DNA from: UBA9926 sp018645765
GTDB taxonomy: Bacteria; Pseudomonadota; Gammaproteobacteria; Pseudomonadales; Azotimanducaceae
NCBI GenBank assembly: GCA_949372755.1
Contig: CASIBO010000005.1
Location: forward strand, 248,001 to 312,000
Direction: 5' to 3'
DNA length: 64,000 nt
Shown here piece by piece: positions 44,207 through 53,450 of the stretch. Positions within the stretch are counted from its first letter, which is position 1, and every line of letters begins with the position of its first letter. The notes under the pieces are model-generated. The model saw only the letters and a list, made by a program, of their open reading frames with translations, was not told the origin of the DNA and made no database searches. Made by a program: the position numbers and the translations under genes.

Positions 44207-44896
44207 TTACAGCGCTTGCCAAGGATAGCGAACAAACGGCATGGGGCCCTGGCTGCCGTTAAGTCGCCAAATGACGGTATCTAGGTGTTCTCGCCCGAAG
44301 AAAATTTCATCCTCAACAATAAAAGAGGGCACACCAAAGACCCCTTGGGTCAACAACTGATCTTGCAAGAGGTCATGGCTAACTCGACCAGCGCCCTGGG
44401 CAAAATCAATAAAGCCCGCGCTTTGAATACCCGCGTTCAACAGGGCTGCAGTAAGAATATCAAGGTCTTCAATATCGCATTCGCGCTGCCAAAATCGGTC
44501 AAACACATCCGTCATAAAGTCTTTTAGCTGGGCGCGCGTATCCGCATGATTTTGCGCCCAAATCAGAGCAATCCCTGCCTTCGAGGAGTCCCATATTTTG
44601 AGGGGGCCGCGGAGCACGCGACCTTGATTTTCGGCATAACAGCGCGCCTCACGATAAGCCGCTTTCACCACGGACCATTGCTTCGGCGTTCGATTACTGT
44701 CGACGACTTGGCCGTCATCGCGTTTTTCTGCACGGCCCAAAAAGCTGCCTATATTCAAGGTCAGCGGCAACCAATTAACCAAAAACCCGGAGCGAACTTC
44801 TAATTGCCAGATCAACTCGTGCGCGACAAACGCGTAGGGGCTTTTAAAATCGATACAGACTGACAGCACAGACACCTCATATTGTTCATTCGTCAA
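44207..44896 (-). CDS. DsbA-family / 2-hydroxychromene-2-carboxylate isomerase-like protein
   Basis: A 229-residue thioredoxin-fold protein without CxxC. The N-terminal CIDFKSPYAFVAHELIW has the Ser-Pro-Tyr motif of HCCA isomerases, glutathione enzymes of the kappa GST type. The C-terminal TQGVFGVPSFIVEDEIFFGREHLDTV has the cis-Pro (VPSF) and the motif FFGREHLD usual in this family. I prefer TTG 44896 (AGAGGG 8 bases upstream); a TTG at 44932 or GTGs at 44875 and 44869 are alternatives. It precedes its divergent copy by three bases. It is divergent from the metal-dependent hydrolase at 44932, with almost no space for separate promoters. Confidence 0.75.
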   Translation of the reverse strand: MTNEQYEVSVLSVCIDFKSPYAFVAHELIWQLEVRSGFLVNWLPLTLNIGSFLGRAEKRDDGQVVDSNRTPKQWSVVKAAYREARCYAENQGRVLRGPLKIWDSSKAGIALIWAQNHADTRAQLKDFMTDVFDRFWQRECDIEDLDILTAALLNAGIQSAGFIDFAQGAGRVSHDLLQDQLLTQGVFGVPSFIVEDEIFFGREHLDTVIWRLNGSQGPMPFVRYPWQAL

Positions 44897-44931
44897 AGGA
44901 CGATCCCTCTGAACTCCTGTACTATTGCCCA

Positions 44932-45927
44932 ATGGATCCTATATCTCAAGGCATTGTTGGCGCTCTGTGGGCGGCGAGCCTTGCGCCAAAGCACAAGTTA
45001 AAACCAACCCTAATCGCTGGCGCCCTCGCCGGCGTGGCGGCGGATTTAGATGTCTTTATCTCATCGAGCACTGATCCGCTCTTATTTTTAGAATACCATC
45101 GACAATTTACCCATTCGCTCATTTTTGTACCGATCGGCGCGCTCATCGTTGCTCTGTGTTTGTGGCCCTTTTTAAAACGCAGCCTGCAGCCGAAAGAACT
45201 CTTAACGGCCTGCTTTTTGGGCTATCTAAGCCATGGATTGCTCGACGCGTGTACCACCTACGGAACCCAACTGTTGTGGCCTTTTACAGATGATCGTGTG
45301 GCCTGGAATGTCATTTCGATTGTCGACCCACTGTTTACCCTCCCTTTACTCATAACGGTCGTGCTCGGGGTTCGCGCAAAGCGCGCCAATGCTTGGCCTC
45401 GAATCGGTTTGATTTGGTTATTTGCCTACCTCGGCGCCGGGGAAATTCAGCGTCAACGGGCCGAGACCGCTGGCTATGAAATCGCCAAGGCCCGCGGCCA
45501 CGCCCCGACCAGGCTCGATGCTAAACCGGGTTTCGCGCAACTTCTGCTGTGGAAGATCGTTTATGAATACGAAGGGCAATTTTTCGTCGATGGCGTCCGT
45601 ACCGGCATTCAAACCAAAGTCTACCCGGGAACTCACATCTCGAAACTGGATAGCCAGTGGGCAGCGGAAAACCTTCCCCCAAATAGTCAAACGCTTCAAG
45701 ACTTTGAACGCTTCCGCTGGTTTTCGAATGACTATCTCGCGTTAAGCGTAAATCAACCGAACACCATCATCGATGTGCGTTACTCAATGAACATCAATGA
45801 AATCGCGCCGCTTTGGAGTATTCAATATGATCCCAGCAGGCCATCAACCCACGTTGACTATTTGACGCATCGGAATTTAAAACCAACGACCACCGCGCAG
45901 TTTCAGCGCCTGCTGATGGGACAGTAA
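44932..45927 (+). CDS. Membrane-bound metal-dependent hydrolase (COG1988/YdjM-like)
   Basis: A 331-residue inner-membrane protein. The N-terminal part has about five hydrophobic helices and the family residues: MDPISQGIVGALW, GVAADLDVFISS, YHRQFTHSLIF, and YLSHGLLDACTTYGTQLLWPF, with His and Asp that would bind metal. The C-terminal 150 residues are soluble and unassigned. Such proteins are described as membrane hydrolases and are related to the LexA-induced YdjM; activity is unknown. Its ATG lies within a few bases of the divergent DsbA-like gene's possible starts, so the two may share an overlapping promoter region. Confidence 0.88.
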   Translation: MDPISQGIVGALWAASLAPKHKLKPTLIAGALAGVAADLDVFISSSTDPLLFLEYHRQFTHSLIFVPIGALIVALCLWPFLKRSLQPKELLTACFLGYLSHGLLDACTTYGTQLLWPFTDDRVAWNVISIVDPLFTLPLLITVVLGVRAKRANAWPRIGLIWLFAYLGAGEIQRQRAETAGYEIAKARGHAPTRLDAKPGFAQLLLWKIVYEYEGQFFVDGVRTGIQTKVYPGTHISKLDSQWAAENLPPNSQTLQDFERFRWFSNDYLALSVNQPNTIIDVRYSMNINEIAPLWSIQYDPSRPSTHVDYLTHRNLKPTTTAQFQRLLMGQ

Positions 45928-45992
45928 AGACCTTTTCTCAAACAACGGCGCTGGCTACACTTGCTTAACTCACCTTTCTGGAGACAGACGTT

Positions 45993-46805
45993 ATGCACTA
46001 TGAAACCATTACAGTCAGCAATCGCGACGGGGTTCTGATTATCACGTTGAACCGGGAAGAACGCCTGAATGCGTGGACCTACCAAATGGGCCGAGAACTG
46101 CACCATGCTATCAGCTCGGGCAATGACCAAGACGAGGTCATCGCGATGGTCATGACCGGCGCGGGGCGCGGATTTTGTGCTGGGGCAGATATCATTGATC
46201 TATTTCAGGCACAGGCAGACGGCGATTCAAGCACCTCAGACAACACCGAACGACCCGGTAATTGGGTTGACTTAGTGCGCACATCAAAACCAATGATCGC
46301 TGCGGTTAATGGCGCCGCGGTTGGCGTCGGTCTGACCCAAATATTACCTTTCGACTACATTATCGCGGCACCGGAAGCGAAGTTCAGCGCGCGCTTTATT
46401 AAGATGGGGTTGGTGCCAGAATTGGCCAGTTCCTTCTACATTGCCGCACGAACGGGTTTCGGCCAAGCCAACCGGCTCATGCTGACCGGCGAAACCATTT
46501 CGGCAGAGCGCGCTTTGACCATTGGCCTCGTCGACGAAATGGTTGAGGATGCCGCCCAATTGTTGACCCGCGCCGAAGCGCTTGCTCAGGCTATGGGCAA
46601 TAATCCGCAGCAAGCCTTGCGCATGGTTAAAACGCTGATCACCCAAAATGTTGCAGCCACTGATGTCACCGAGATTCAAACAAGGGAGCTAAAAGCCCTT
46701 CAAATTTGTTACGACAGCCCAGAACATAAAGAAGCGATCAATGCCTTCATCGAAAAAAGATCTCCCGACTTCAAACGTGCCCGAACAGAGGACGGCGCCG
46801 CATGA
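45993..46805 (+). CDS. Enoyl-CoA hydratase/isomerase, ECI-like
   Basis: A 270-residue crotonase. The oxyanion hole is GAGRGFCAGADI and VNGAAVGVGLTQIL. The active-site stretch IKMGLVPELASSFY has Glu in the position used by delta3-delta2-enoyl-CoA isomerases. LTGETISAERALTIGLVDEMV and a C-terminal trimerisation helix follow. It would move double bonds during oxidation of unsaturated acyl-CoAs. GGAG lies about 9 bases upstream of the ATG. Its TGA overlaps the ATG of the VOC protein gene (ATGA), a coupled pair. One of four crotonases in the window; each differs at the active-site loop. Confidence 0.92.
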   Translation: MHYETITVSNRDGVLIITLNREERLNAWTYQMGRELHHAISSGNDQDEVIAMVMTGAGRGFCAGADIIDLFQAQADGDSSTSDNTERPGNWVDLVRTSKPMIAAVNGAAVGVGLTQILPFDYIIAAPEAKFSARFIKMGLVPELASSFYIAARTGFGQANRLMLTGETISAERALTIGLVDEMVEDAAQLLTRAEALAQAMGNNPQQALRMVKTLITQNVAATDVTEIQTRELKALQICYDSPEHKEAINAFIEKRSPDFKRARTEDGAA

Positions 46806-47272
46806 TTCAAAAGCTGCATCATGCGGCCTATCGCTGCCGCGATAGTGAAGAAACCCGCCAGTTCTATGAAGATTTTTTAGGGCTACCCCTCACTCATGCC
46901 TTTGAAATCACAACGACGGCGACGGGCAATCAAGCTCAGGTGCTCCACACATTTTATGCGCTTGAAGATGGCAGCTCACTGGCTTTTTTTGAAGCGCCTG
47001 AACAACCCTTCGACTTTAAAATACAACATGATTTTGACCTCCACATCGCACTCGAAGTCTCAAGAGATGAGCTGTTCGAAAGATTTGAATCGGGCCGCCG
47101 AATGGGTATTGAAACGCGAGGCATTACCGACCATGGCTTCATTGAGTCAATCTATTTCAGAGATCCGAACGGTTACGTCCTTGAACTGGCTGCTAAAACA
47201 ACCCAGGTTTTTGCCAACGAATCCTCAGCCCGTGACGCCCTCAACGCGTGGCAAGCCTCAAAGCTGGATTAA
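46802..47272 (+). CDS. VOC-family (glyoxalase/extradiol dioxygenase-fold) protein
   Basis: A 156-residue protein with two beta-alpha-beta-beta-beta modules. It starts MIQKLHHAAYRCRDSEETR, holding a probable metal His (H6/H7). LHIALEVSRDEL follows mid-chain, and YFRDPNGYVLELAAK provides the C-terminal Glu ligand. Family members include glyoxalase I, ring-cleaving dioxygenases and methylmalonyl-CoA epimerase. The coupling to an enoyl-CoA isomerase gene suggests a CoA-linked or aldehyde-detoxifying role, by inference only. It is single-domain, so it would function as a dimer. Confidence 0.85.
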   Translation: MIQKLHHAAYRCRDSEETRQFYEDFLGLPLTHAFEITTTATGNQAQVLHTFYALEDGSSLAFFEAPEQPFDFKIQHDFDLHIALEVSRDELFERFESGRRMGIETRGITDHGFIESIYFRDPNGYVLELAAKTTQVFANESSARDALNAWQASKLD

Positions 47273-47406
47273 ATTTAAGACTAAACCCACCGTCGAGCAG
47301 TCGCTGCTCTGGCGCAGGCCGCTAATTAGACGTTGCCTTAAGGCGTAGGACGGCGTCACTGAGGTTGCTCAGGTCGATTATTAAATCGGTGAAAATAACG
47401 TAAAAT

Positions 47407-47417
47407 GGGGGGGGGGG
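47407..47417 (+). repeat. Poly-G tract of 11 bases
   Basis: Eleven consecutive Gs follow TAAAAT in the 292-bp gap after the VOC gene. Such tracts are prone to slippage and can drive phase variation when inside a promoter or gene. Here no gene or clear promoter overlaps it; the nearest gene ends at 47565 on the other strand. Length may also be misread in sequencing. Confidence 0.9.
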
Positions 47418-47564
47418 TACCTGCCGTGACCTGCACAACACCGCAGCCGCTCAAGCTGAGGGTGATGCGAATCAAAACCGCCGCCCTTTGGTAGCATCGA
47501 AAACCCAAGATGTAAGCCCCGACGCCGCCAAAAGGCGGCCACATCGCCTTTAAATCAGCAGCGC

Positions 47565-47894
47565 CTAATCTGAACCTTTGACTTGATTAATCACCACTAG
47601 TACAAAATTGGCAATCACCATGCCACCGACGGAGATCATCATATTATCGATCATCGTATTGAGGGGCATACCGACCAGAGGTATGGCATCGAGTCCATTC
47701 GCAATCGTCGGAATGGCAACGGCTGCGACGGTATAGGCCATGCGCATGGTCGCATCGGCCATCGGGTTGATAAAGCCGTTGACGAGTCCTAGCGCGATCA
47801 AGGCCAAAGGCCAGTATGGCATCACATCGGGGACAATGGTTGCAGCCAAGGCAGCAATTAGAGACAGACTGGTTAAGATTTGGTTTGAGTTCAT
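47565..47894 (-). CDS. Small membrane protein of unknown function
   Basis: A 109-residue hydrophobic protein with about three or four membrane segments: LSLIAALAATIVPDVM, PLALIALGLVNGFI, AVAIPTIANGLDAIPL and MVIANFVLVVINQV. A strong AAGGAAA lies before the ATG at 47894, so translation looks real. I recognise no family. The length, high Met/Ala content and few charges suggest a small inner-membrane protein. It stands alone, leftward, between poly-G DNA and the desaturase gene. Confidence 0.7.
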   Translation of the reverse strand: MNSNQILTSLSLIAALAATIVPDVMPYWPLALIALGLVNGFINPMADATMRMAYTVAAVAIPTIANGLDAIPLVGMPLNTMIDNMMISVGGMVIANFVLVVINQVKGSD

Positions 47895-48309
47895 TGCGAT
47901 TTCCTTTTTTTATTTTTTTTATAAAAGAACAGCGATACCTCACTCAACAATCTATCAGAAATATCACTCAGGCCAAACGGTTTTGTTGGGACTCAAACCA
48001 TCACTCAGCAGAGGCGCGCCAAGCACCAATCGGCCCCTTATCACAGCGCAGAAGCCAAAGCTCAGCCCGCCTGAAACGCCTCTCAGGCGGGCCCTAATAT
48101 AATGGCGCCGTGCCAACTTCTTTAACCGAAAAATAGCCCTTAAATCGAACGCCCGCGCACAGAATCTATGCGATTGCATCCCTGAATCGTTAGTCCTCGA
48201 CGGCTTCGCAGCTGACTTTTTATCTTCCAAAGACGTTGTATACTTAGGGCCATACGGGTAAGCGTTGATTTCCTGGCCCTTTTATTCATCACGTTCCAAT
48301 AGGCTTTTC
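47895..48309. other. Intergenic region upstream of the desaturase gene
   Basis: A 415-bp gap. A 10-bp perfect hairpin GCCCGCCTGA/TCAGGCGGGC at 48065-48092 has no T-run on either strand. TATAAT follows at 48096-48101, but no -35 element is clear. The divergent promoters of the small membrane protein and desaturase are presumably here. Confidence 0.5.
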
Positions 48310-49332
48310 ATGACGATCTGGACTTTCAAGTCACCTAAAGGCCGGCTCTGGCATAGCACTGCACTGCTCTACGTCTTCGGCGCTTATTGCGCTGGTTGGT
48401 GGCTGCTTCTAACCACAAGTTGGTGGGGCCTCCTCCCCAGCGCTCTTCTGCTGGGCCACGGGATGATCATTGCGGCGTACCTGGTTCATGACTGCGCGCA
48501 CAACACGGTGTTCAAGAAGAACCAGCACAATGCGCAGCTTGGAAAAACGTTGGGCTGGATCTGCGGATCCTGCTATGGCAAGTTTGAAGATATTCGATAC
48601 AAACACTTCAGACACCATGTCGATAACGATGATGTGGTTTGGTTCGATTACGAAGCGTTTTTTAAAAAGCATCCCGCGGTGTATCGGGCAACCATTTTTC
48701 TAGAATGGTTTTATATTCCTGCGCACGACATCTTGATGCATTCGATCATGGTGCTCACCGCTTTCGTAATTCCAAAGCGGCGAGATCAAATGGGGCGGAA
48801 TACCCTCGTCATTGTTATCCGGGGCGGATTGCTCATCATCATTGGTTGGACTGCTCCAATCGCGCTTTTGGGCTATTGTCTTGCCTATATGATGATGATT
48901 ATTGTGCTTCGATTTGTCGACGGTCTCGAGCACGACTACCCCTATCATCTCAACCTGTTTACGGATGACGTTTCCGAACATAAGGGCGATTTAGTGTGGG
49001 AGCAAGAACACACGTTCAGCCCCATTCTGTCTTGGCGCTATCCCTGGGTGAACTGGCTCATTTTAAATTTCGGCTACCACAATGCCCACCATGCGAAGCC
49101 CACTGCGCCTTGGTATGAATTACCCAGCTTGCACAAGCAACGCTTTGGCGATGATCCAAACACTGTCATTCGGCTGTGGCCCCAGCTTAAGATGTACCAT
49201 CGTTATCGAGCTTATCGGATTTTTCACGACGCACCCGGCATTAAATCCGTGTCAGGTAAAGCGTTCTTAAGAGCCGCTCAAGAAGCGCGCTTAACCGGCG
49301 GAAACGCCGCCTCATTCCTAACGTCATTTTAA
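48310..49332 (+). CDS. Membrane fatty-acid desaturase family protein
   Basis: A 340-residue di-iron membrane enzyme. The three His boxes are H60-DCA-H64, H99-FRHH (102-103) and the late HNAHH. Hydrophobic pairs around residues 17-58 and 150-200 would cross the membrane. It introduces double bonds or hydroxyl groups into lipid or carotenoid-type chains. The GLEHDYPYHLN region before the last box is not typical of delta-9 acyl-lipid desaturases, and subfamily is uncertain. I place the start at ATG 48310, as upstream codons have no domain and no ribosome binding site. The next gene starts 5 bp after its stop. Confidence 0.9.
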   Translation: MTIWTFKSPKGRLWHSTALLYVFGAYCAGWWLLLTTSWWGLLPSALLLGHGMIIAAYLVHDCAHNTVFKKNQHNAQLGKTLGWICGSCYGKFEDIRYKHFRHHVDNDDVVWFDYEAFFKKHPAVYRATIFLEWFYIPAHDILMHSIMVLTAFVIPKRRDQMGRNTLVIVIRGGLLIIIGWTAPIALLGYCLAYMMMIIVLRFVDGLEHDYPYHLNLFTDDVSEHKGDLVWEQEHTFSPILSWRYPWVNWLILNFGYHNAHHAKPTAPWYELPSLHKQRFGDDPNTVIRLWPQLKMYHRYRAYRIFHDAPGIKSVSGKAFLRAAQEARLTGGNAASFLTSF

Positions 49333-49337
49333 ACTAG

Positions 49338-50189
49338 ATGCCCCAAAGACTCGAAATTTATCAATCGCTATGGGCAATGGAACAGCGCGCACCAGGGGTC
49401 CCGGAGGCGCCCGCCGCTGAGCACTTTCAACGGATCAAGGCAGCCGGCTACGAGGGCGTCTGCATCGACCCGAATGTCGAAGAAATTAACGATGCCTTGG
49501 CGCTCGCACCGCTCTTCAAAGACCATCAACTCAGCTGCATGGTCAACGCATTCCCCAATACGATGGATGAACTCACCCCTCTACTGGATATGGCATCAGA
49601 ATTACAAGCGAAGCAAGTCAACATTATCGGGGGTGTGATGCCGCTAACGGTCTCGGAGACGATCCCCGTCATTACGCATTGGATTAAGGTCGCGGCGGCC
49701 TACGATTTTCAAGTTTTATTCGAAACCCATCGTAACGCCACTTTAAACGACTTGTTTGCAACGCTCGAAATTTTACAAGCCGTCCCAGAGCTTCGTCTTT
49801 GCGCTGATCTGTCTCACTTTGTCGTTGACCGCGAAATTAGCCTGCCACTCACCTCAATTCAGGACGCCTATTTTGAGCGTATTCTAGACCGCTCCGATTC
49901 ATTTCAAGGCAGGATTTCAAATAACGAGCAAATTCAGATTTCGGTCCAATTCCCCCAGCATCAGGTCTGGGTGACACAATTTAAGTCCTGGTGGCAAGCA
50001 GGTATCAGTGCGTGGTCAGCCCGGCAGACCGAGGATGCAACCTTGCGTTTCCTCGTCGAACTCGGCCCACCCCCTTATGCCATTACCGACCAGCATCAGC
50101 AGGAACTCTGCGATCGTTGGGAGGAGGCGCTCATCCTTCGCGCGTGGGTAGAGGCAATATGGGCGGACCTGCCCCGCGTCACCGGCTAG
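49338..50189 (+). CDS. Sugar phosphate isomerase/epimerase-type TIM barrel
   Basis: A 283-residue xylose-isomerase-like barrel. Typical strand ends are YEGVCIDPNVEE, QVNIIGGVMPL, FQVLFETHRNATLNDL (catalytic-type Glu and His) and LRLCADLSHFVVDRE (Asp, His). These would bind a divalent metal. Family members are isomerases, epimerases and dehydratases of sugars or inositols. It is 5 bp downstream of the desaturase gene with no ribosome binding site of its own, so translation is probably coupled. Their shared job is not clear. Confidence 0.85.
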   Translation: MPQRLEIYQSLWAMEQRAPGVPEAPAAEHFQRIKAAGYEGVCIDPNVEEINDALALAPLFKDHQLSCMVNAFPNTMDELTPLLDMASELQAKQVNIIGGVMPLTVSETIPVITHWIKVAAAYDFQVLFETHRNATLNDLFATLEILQAVPELRLCADLSHFVVDREISLPLTSIQDAYFERILDRSDSFQGRISNNEQIQISVQFPQHQVWVTQFKSWWQAGISAWSARQTEDATLRFLVELGPPPYAITDQHQQELCDRWEEALILRAWVEAIWADLPRVTG

Positions 50190-50422
50190 CGCGGGCCCAA
50201 ACTGATCCTGCCGGTCTAACCGCTTGTGTTAGATCGCCCACTCAATGCAACCTCGCACTGATGTGCGCCTTATCTGAAGAATTAGATCTCAGCCCCGGTG
50301 CTTAGACCGTTCTGTTTCGAATTCTGAAGCTTGCGCAGCAGCCAGCTTCATCATTCTGATGACCAATACCAAGGCTTAACCTGAAATTGCCCCTAGCCAA
50401 ACTTGCACCGACCCAACCCGCG

Positions 50423-51496
50423 CTATTTCAATGAGAGACTTACCGCAAAGCCGATTAGCGACCGCTTCGTTTCCTCGTAAATCTCAGGCGTGATGTCCGG
50501 AAAACCTAAATCGCCTGCATGCTGAGTGCCATGCACTGTTCGGCCAACCACGGGAACCCCTGCACGACAAAGCATCCGATAGTACGCAAGCCCTTCATCA
50601 CGCAACGGATCAAGCTCATTCACGGAAATCAAATGGGGGGGCAATCCTTCTAGTTCGGAAACCGTCACCTGGTAGGGCCACGCCAAGGGGTTGTTTGCCT
50701 CACTACCGTTGGGATCGTAAACGCGAACCATCGCAGCCATCATCTGACAATCTAGGGTGTAGCCATCGTTTTCAACCAAAGACACCAGGTCGGCGGGCGG
50801 TGCCCCGTAGGCCCCACTAATATAAGGGCACATAGCGTAAACGCCGTCAATTGACGCAATCCAACCTTCTTGCTTTGCCTTGAGCGCGACAGCAAGGGCT
50901 AAATTACCGCCCCCAGACTCACCCGATACTACGACGGTATTCAGTCCTAACGCCGCCCGACTTGCATCCGCCCATTGAACCGCACTGGCGCAATCGTTTA
51001 ATCCAGCTGGGAACGGGTGGTCACCCAAACGGCCCCCACCGTTCCGAAACTCAACCCCGATCACCACCATCCCAGATTCAGCTAATGCACAGCGCCAGCG
51101 TCGAAACCCTGGATCCTCAGCCGTCATCAGCACCATGCCACCGCCATGAAAATGGACAATACAAGGTAACGGTCCAGATCGCGTTTTTGGTTCATGAATG
51201 AGTAGCTTGACTTGATTACCATCCCTACCGGTAATGTACTCAACTCGACTTGTTACGGTTTCAAAATTGGGCATTGCAGCGTCTGCAATGGGATGCCCGT
51301 CGGCCGCGATACGCTCGAAAGCCGCGCAGTATTCCAAACAGGTCTCGTAGCTGGCCACCCCACTCGGCGCCACAACGCCGGAAAACGGATCGCCAGCGAC
51401 TTCAAGAACAGTCCGGATTCTAGGATCCAACCGCGTATCAGTGAGCAACGTCGTCTCAGGATTTCCAAGCCGACCTGGGCGTGTTTGATTATCCAA
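50423..51496 (-). CDS. Alpha/beta hydrolase, hormone-sensitive-lipase-like esterase
   Basis: A 357-residue esterase. The HGGG oxyanion loop is VHFHGGGMVLM, the nucleophile elbow is VVSGESGGGNLAL, the Asp is in SVNELDPLRDEG, and the His is in HGTQHAGDLG. These are the marks of the HSL (family IV) group, which cleaves short-chain and aryl esters. The start is a TTG at 51496; it has only a weak purine-rich site and is uncertain. No signal peptide is seen, so it is cytoplasmic. It is divergent from the second alpha/beta hydrolase at 51701. Confidence 0.88.
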   Translation of the reverse strand: MDNQTRPGRLGNPETTLLTDTRLDPRIRTVLEVAGDPFSGVVAPSGVASYETCLEYCAAFERIAADGHPIADAAMPNFETVTSRVEYITGRDGNQVKLLIHEPKTRSGPLPCIVHFHGGGMVLMTAEDPGFRRWRCALAESGMVVIGVEFRNGGGRLGDHPFPAGLNDCASAVQWADASRAALGLNTVVVSGESGGGNLALAVALKAKQEGWIASIDGVYAMCPYISGAYGAPPADLVSLVENDGYTLDCQMMAAMVRVYDPNGSEANNPLAWPYQVTVSELEGLPPHLISVNELDPLRDEGLAYYRMLCRAGVPVVGRTVHGTQHAGDLGFPDITPEIYEETKRSLIGFAVSLSLK

Positions 51497-51700
51497 TAAG
51501 CTGCCCCGCCAAGGACTGTTTTTTTCACTGTGTCTGACATCATGCCAATGTGTTCGGCTTTAAACAAACCGAACAATAAGGACTGATTCCCGCTTCGCTG
51601 CCCTTTGACTTCATCGAACATTGCGCCTTGCAAAAATTTTTTTGAGCCAAAGCGCCGGAGCGCGGTATGCTGAAGCCCCCAAATTATCTGGACATCAACA

Positions 51701-52498
51701 ATGCACTGGCAAGCCCATGACCTGCACTTCAGTGATCACGTCCTTCACTATCATGGCAATGGTAATGCGGGCAAACCCGCTTTGGTTTTTTGCCACGGCT
51801 TCAGCGACAACGGCCTGTGTTGGCACAGGGTTGCGCTAAGGTTCACGGATCAATTCGATATCTACCTTTTAGATGCGCGCAACCACGGCCAGTCCAGCCG
51901 GGGCATGGTTTCAGCGGAGGATATGGCCCAAGACTTAGCGGACGTCATCACAACACTGAAGCTTGCGCCGATTATCGCTGTGGGTCACTCAATGGGCGCG
52001 GGCACAGTCGCCGCTCTTGCCGCAGATCACCCGCATCTCGTTGCCAGGATTATTCTAGAAGATCCCGCATGGTCTGATGAGGACGATACCCAAAAGACAA
52101 AAGGGATGCGCAAACGGGCTAAAGGCTTTGCAAAATATCTAGAGATGATCGCTCGCCTGAGCGACGATCAATTGCTCGCGATGGGCCGAGCACAACATCC
52201 CCAATGGTCTTTGGATGATTTTCCAAACTGGGTGCAATCTAAACGCGAAGTCGATGAACTTGCCCTTAAGGGCCTGACCCGAAGCCCCTGGCAAACGCTC
52301 ATCCAAACCATAAACTGCCCGGCTCTACTGCTATACGCCGATGAAACCAGCGACGGCATTGTCCAACAAAAAGTCGTGGATCAAATCCTGTCGCTCAACC
52401 CGTGTTTCCAATGCACGCAAATAATCGGTGCCGGGCACAATCTTCGTCGTGAGCAATTTGAGGCCTATATTAAAGCGGTTGAGGGTTTTTTGAGTTAG
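51701..52498 (+). CDS. Alpha/beta hydrolase (MhpC-like)
   Basis: A 265-residue hydrolase. The oxyanion loop is VFCHGFSDNGLCWHRVA, then DARNHGQSSRG, the nucleophile elbow VGHSMGAGTVAAL and the C-terminal His in IIGAGHNLRREQFEAY. The Asp is likely in LLLYADETSD. This fold covers C-C bond hydrolases, epoxide hydrolases and esterases; the substrate is not readable. The ATG has no strong Shine-Dalgarno. A TauD-type dioxygenase gene follows after 130 bp in the same direction, and a shared transcript is possible. Confidence 0.88.
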   Translation: MHWQAHDLHFSDHVLHYHGNGNAGKPALVFCHGFSDNGLCWHRVALRFTDQFDIYLLDARNHGQSSRGMVSAEDMAQDLADVITTLKLAPIIAVGHSMGAGTVAALAADHPHLVARIILEDPAWSDEDDTQKTKGMRKRAKGFAKYLEMIARLSDDQLLAMGRAQHPQWSLDDFPNWVQSKREVDELALKGLTRSPWQTLIQTINCPALLLYADETSDGIVQQKVVDQILSLNPCFQCTQIIGAGHNLRREQFEAYIKAVEGFLS

Positions 52499-52628
52499 CC
52501 GGCGTACGGAAACAAGACGCATGAGCCGATGCTCGTCACTTGATCCAAAGAGCGTCCATGATAAGGAGACTTGGTGTCGTGGAGGCGCTGTGCCAGACTG
52601 CTTGGTCAGTTAGAAAACCGAGTTTGCT

Positions 52629-53450
52629 ATGTTAAGCACCAAGCCTATTACGCCACGATTTGGTTCCGAGATAACATCAGATTTTCAGTTGGCAGACTGC
52701 TCAGAACTTGAGATTTCAGAGCTTTTGACGCTGAGTGCAGACCGAGGCGTCTTAGTCTTTCGTGATCAAACGCTCACGCCTTCAGAACATGCGGCGCTCG
52801 CGCATCGGCTTGGGGAGCCCCTGACCTTTCCGCTCAATTCAAACGGCATTCCTGAGGAGCTGATTACCATTGCCTCAGGACCCAAGACCCGTGAGGCTGC
52901 AGGCGAAGGCTGGCATTCTGACGTTTCAAGCGAGTCTCGGCCCCCCAGCTTATCCATTCTGAAAATGACGACTGTCCCCGAAAGCGGCGGTGATACCTTG
53001 TTTGCGGATATGTCCCAAGCCTTCGAATTGTTATCAGATCCTCTGAAGGCCTTTCTTGAGCCCCTAACCGCCCGTCACGAACCCCGCGGCCACTATCTGT
53101 TTTTAAGCGGTGCACAAGCCTTCGATGCGCTAGAGACTTCCGATCACCCGGTCGTACGAATCCATCCCATCAACGGTAAGAAATCGCTTTATGTCAATGA
53201 CGGCTTCGTAACACGCATCAACGGGCTAGCGCCGCGTGAGAGCCAAAGCCTGCTGAAACTGCTGTATGACCATATTGCGTACACGGTTAAAACGCATTGT
53301 CGAATTCAGTGGCGGCCTAATACAGTTGTTTTCTGGGACAACCGATCGGTCCAGCACCATGCTGCCTTCGACTATCATCCCGAAATACGCCTTGGCTATC
53401 GCGCAACCCTGCGAGGTGAACAACCCATTCCATCCCAAAACAATCTGTGA
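52629..53450 (+). CDS. TauD/TfdA-family dioxygenase (second copy)
   Basis: A 273-residue Fe(II)/2-oxoglutarate dioxygenase. HxD is in GEGWHSDVSSESRPP, the distal His in SVQHHAAFDYHPEIRLGYRATLRGE with its Arg, matching the TauD site. It differs from the paralogue at 1925 throughout but keeps the same spacing. Possible substrates are sulfonates, sulfate esters or phenoxyacids; the neighbouring hydrolase and carotenoid oxygenase do not decide. The start has no clear ribosome binding site, which makes the ATG at 52629 provisional. A terminator-like hairpin begins at its stop codon. Confidence 0.88.
   Translation: MLSTKPITPRFGSEITSDFQLADCSELEISELLTLSADRGVLVFRDQTLTPSEHAALAHRLGEPLTFPLNSNGIPEELITIASGPKTREAAGEGWHSDVSSESRPPSLSILKMTTVPESGGDTLFADMSQAFELLSDPLKAFLEPLTARHEPRGHYLFLSGAQAFDALETSDHPVVRIHPINGKKSLYVNDGFVTRINGLAPRESQSLLKLLYDHIAYTVKTHCRIQWRPNTVVFWDNRSVQHHAAFDYHPEIRLGYRATLRGEQPIPSQNNL

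Noticed and set aside
48065..48092. 10-bp perfect hairpin upstream of the desaturase gene considered as terminator or small RNA end.
   Set aside because: No T-run and no gene ends there.
51253..51633. 126-codon frame overlapping the start of the HSL-type esterase gene.
   Set aside because: It overlaps conserved esterase coding sequence in another frame and has no domain of its own.
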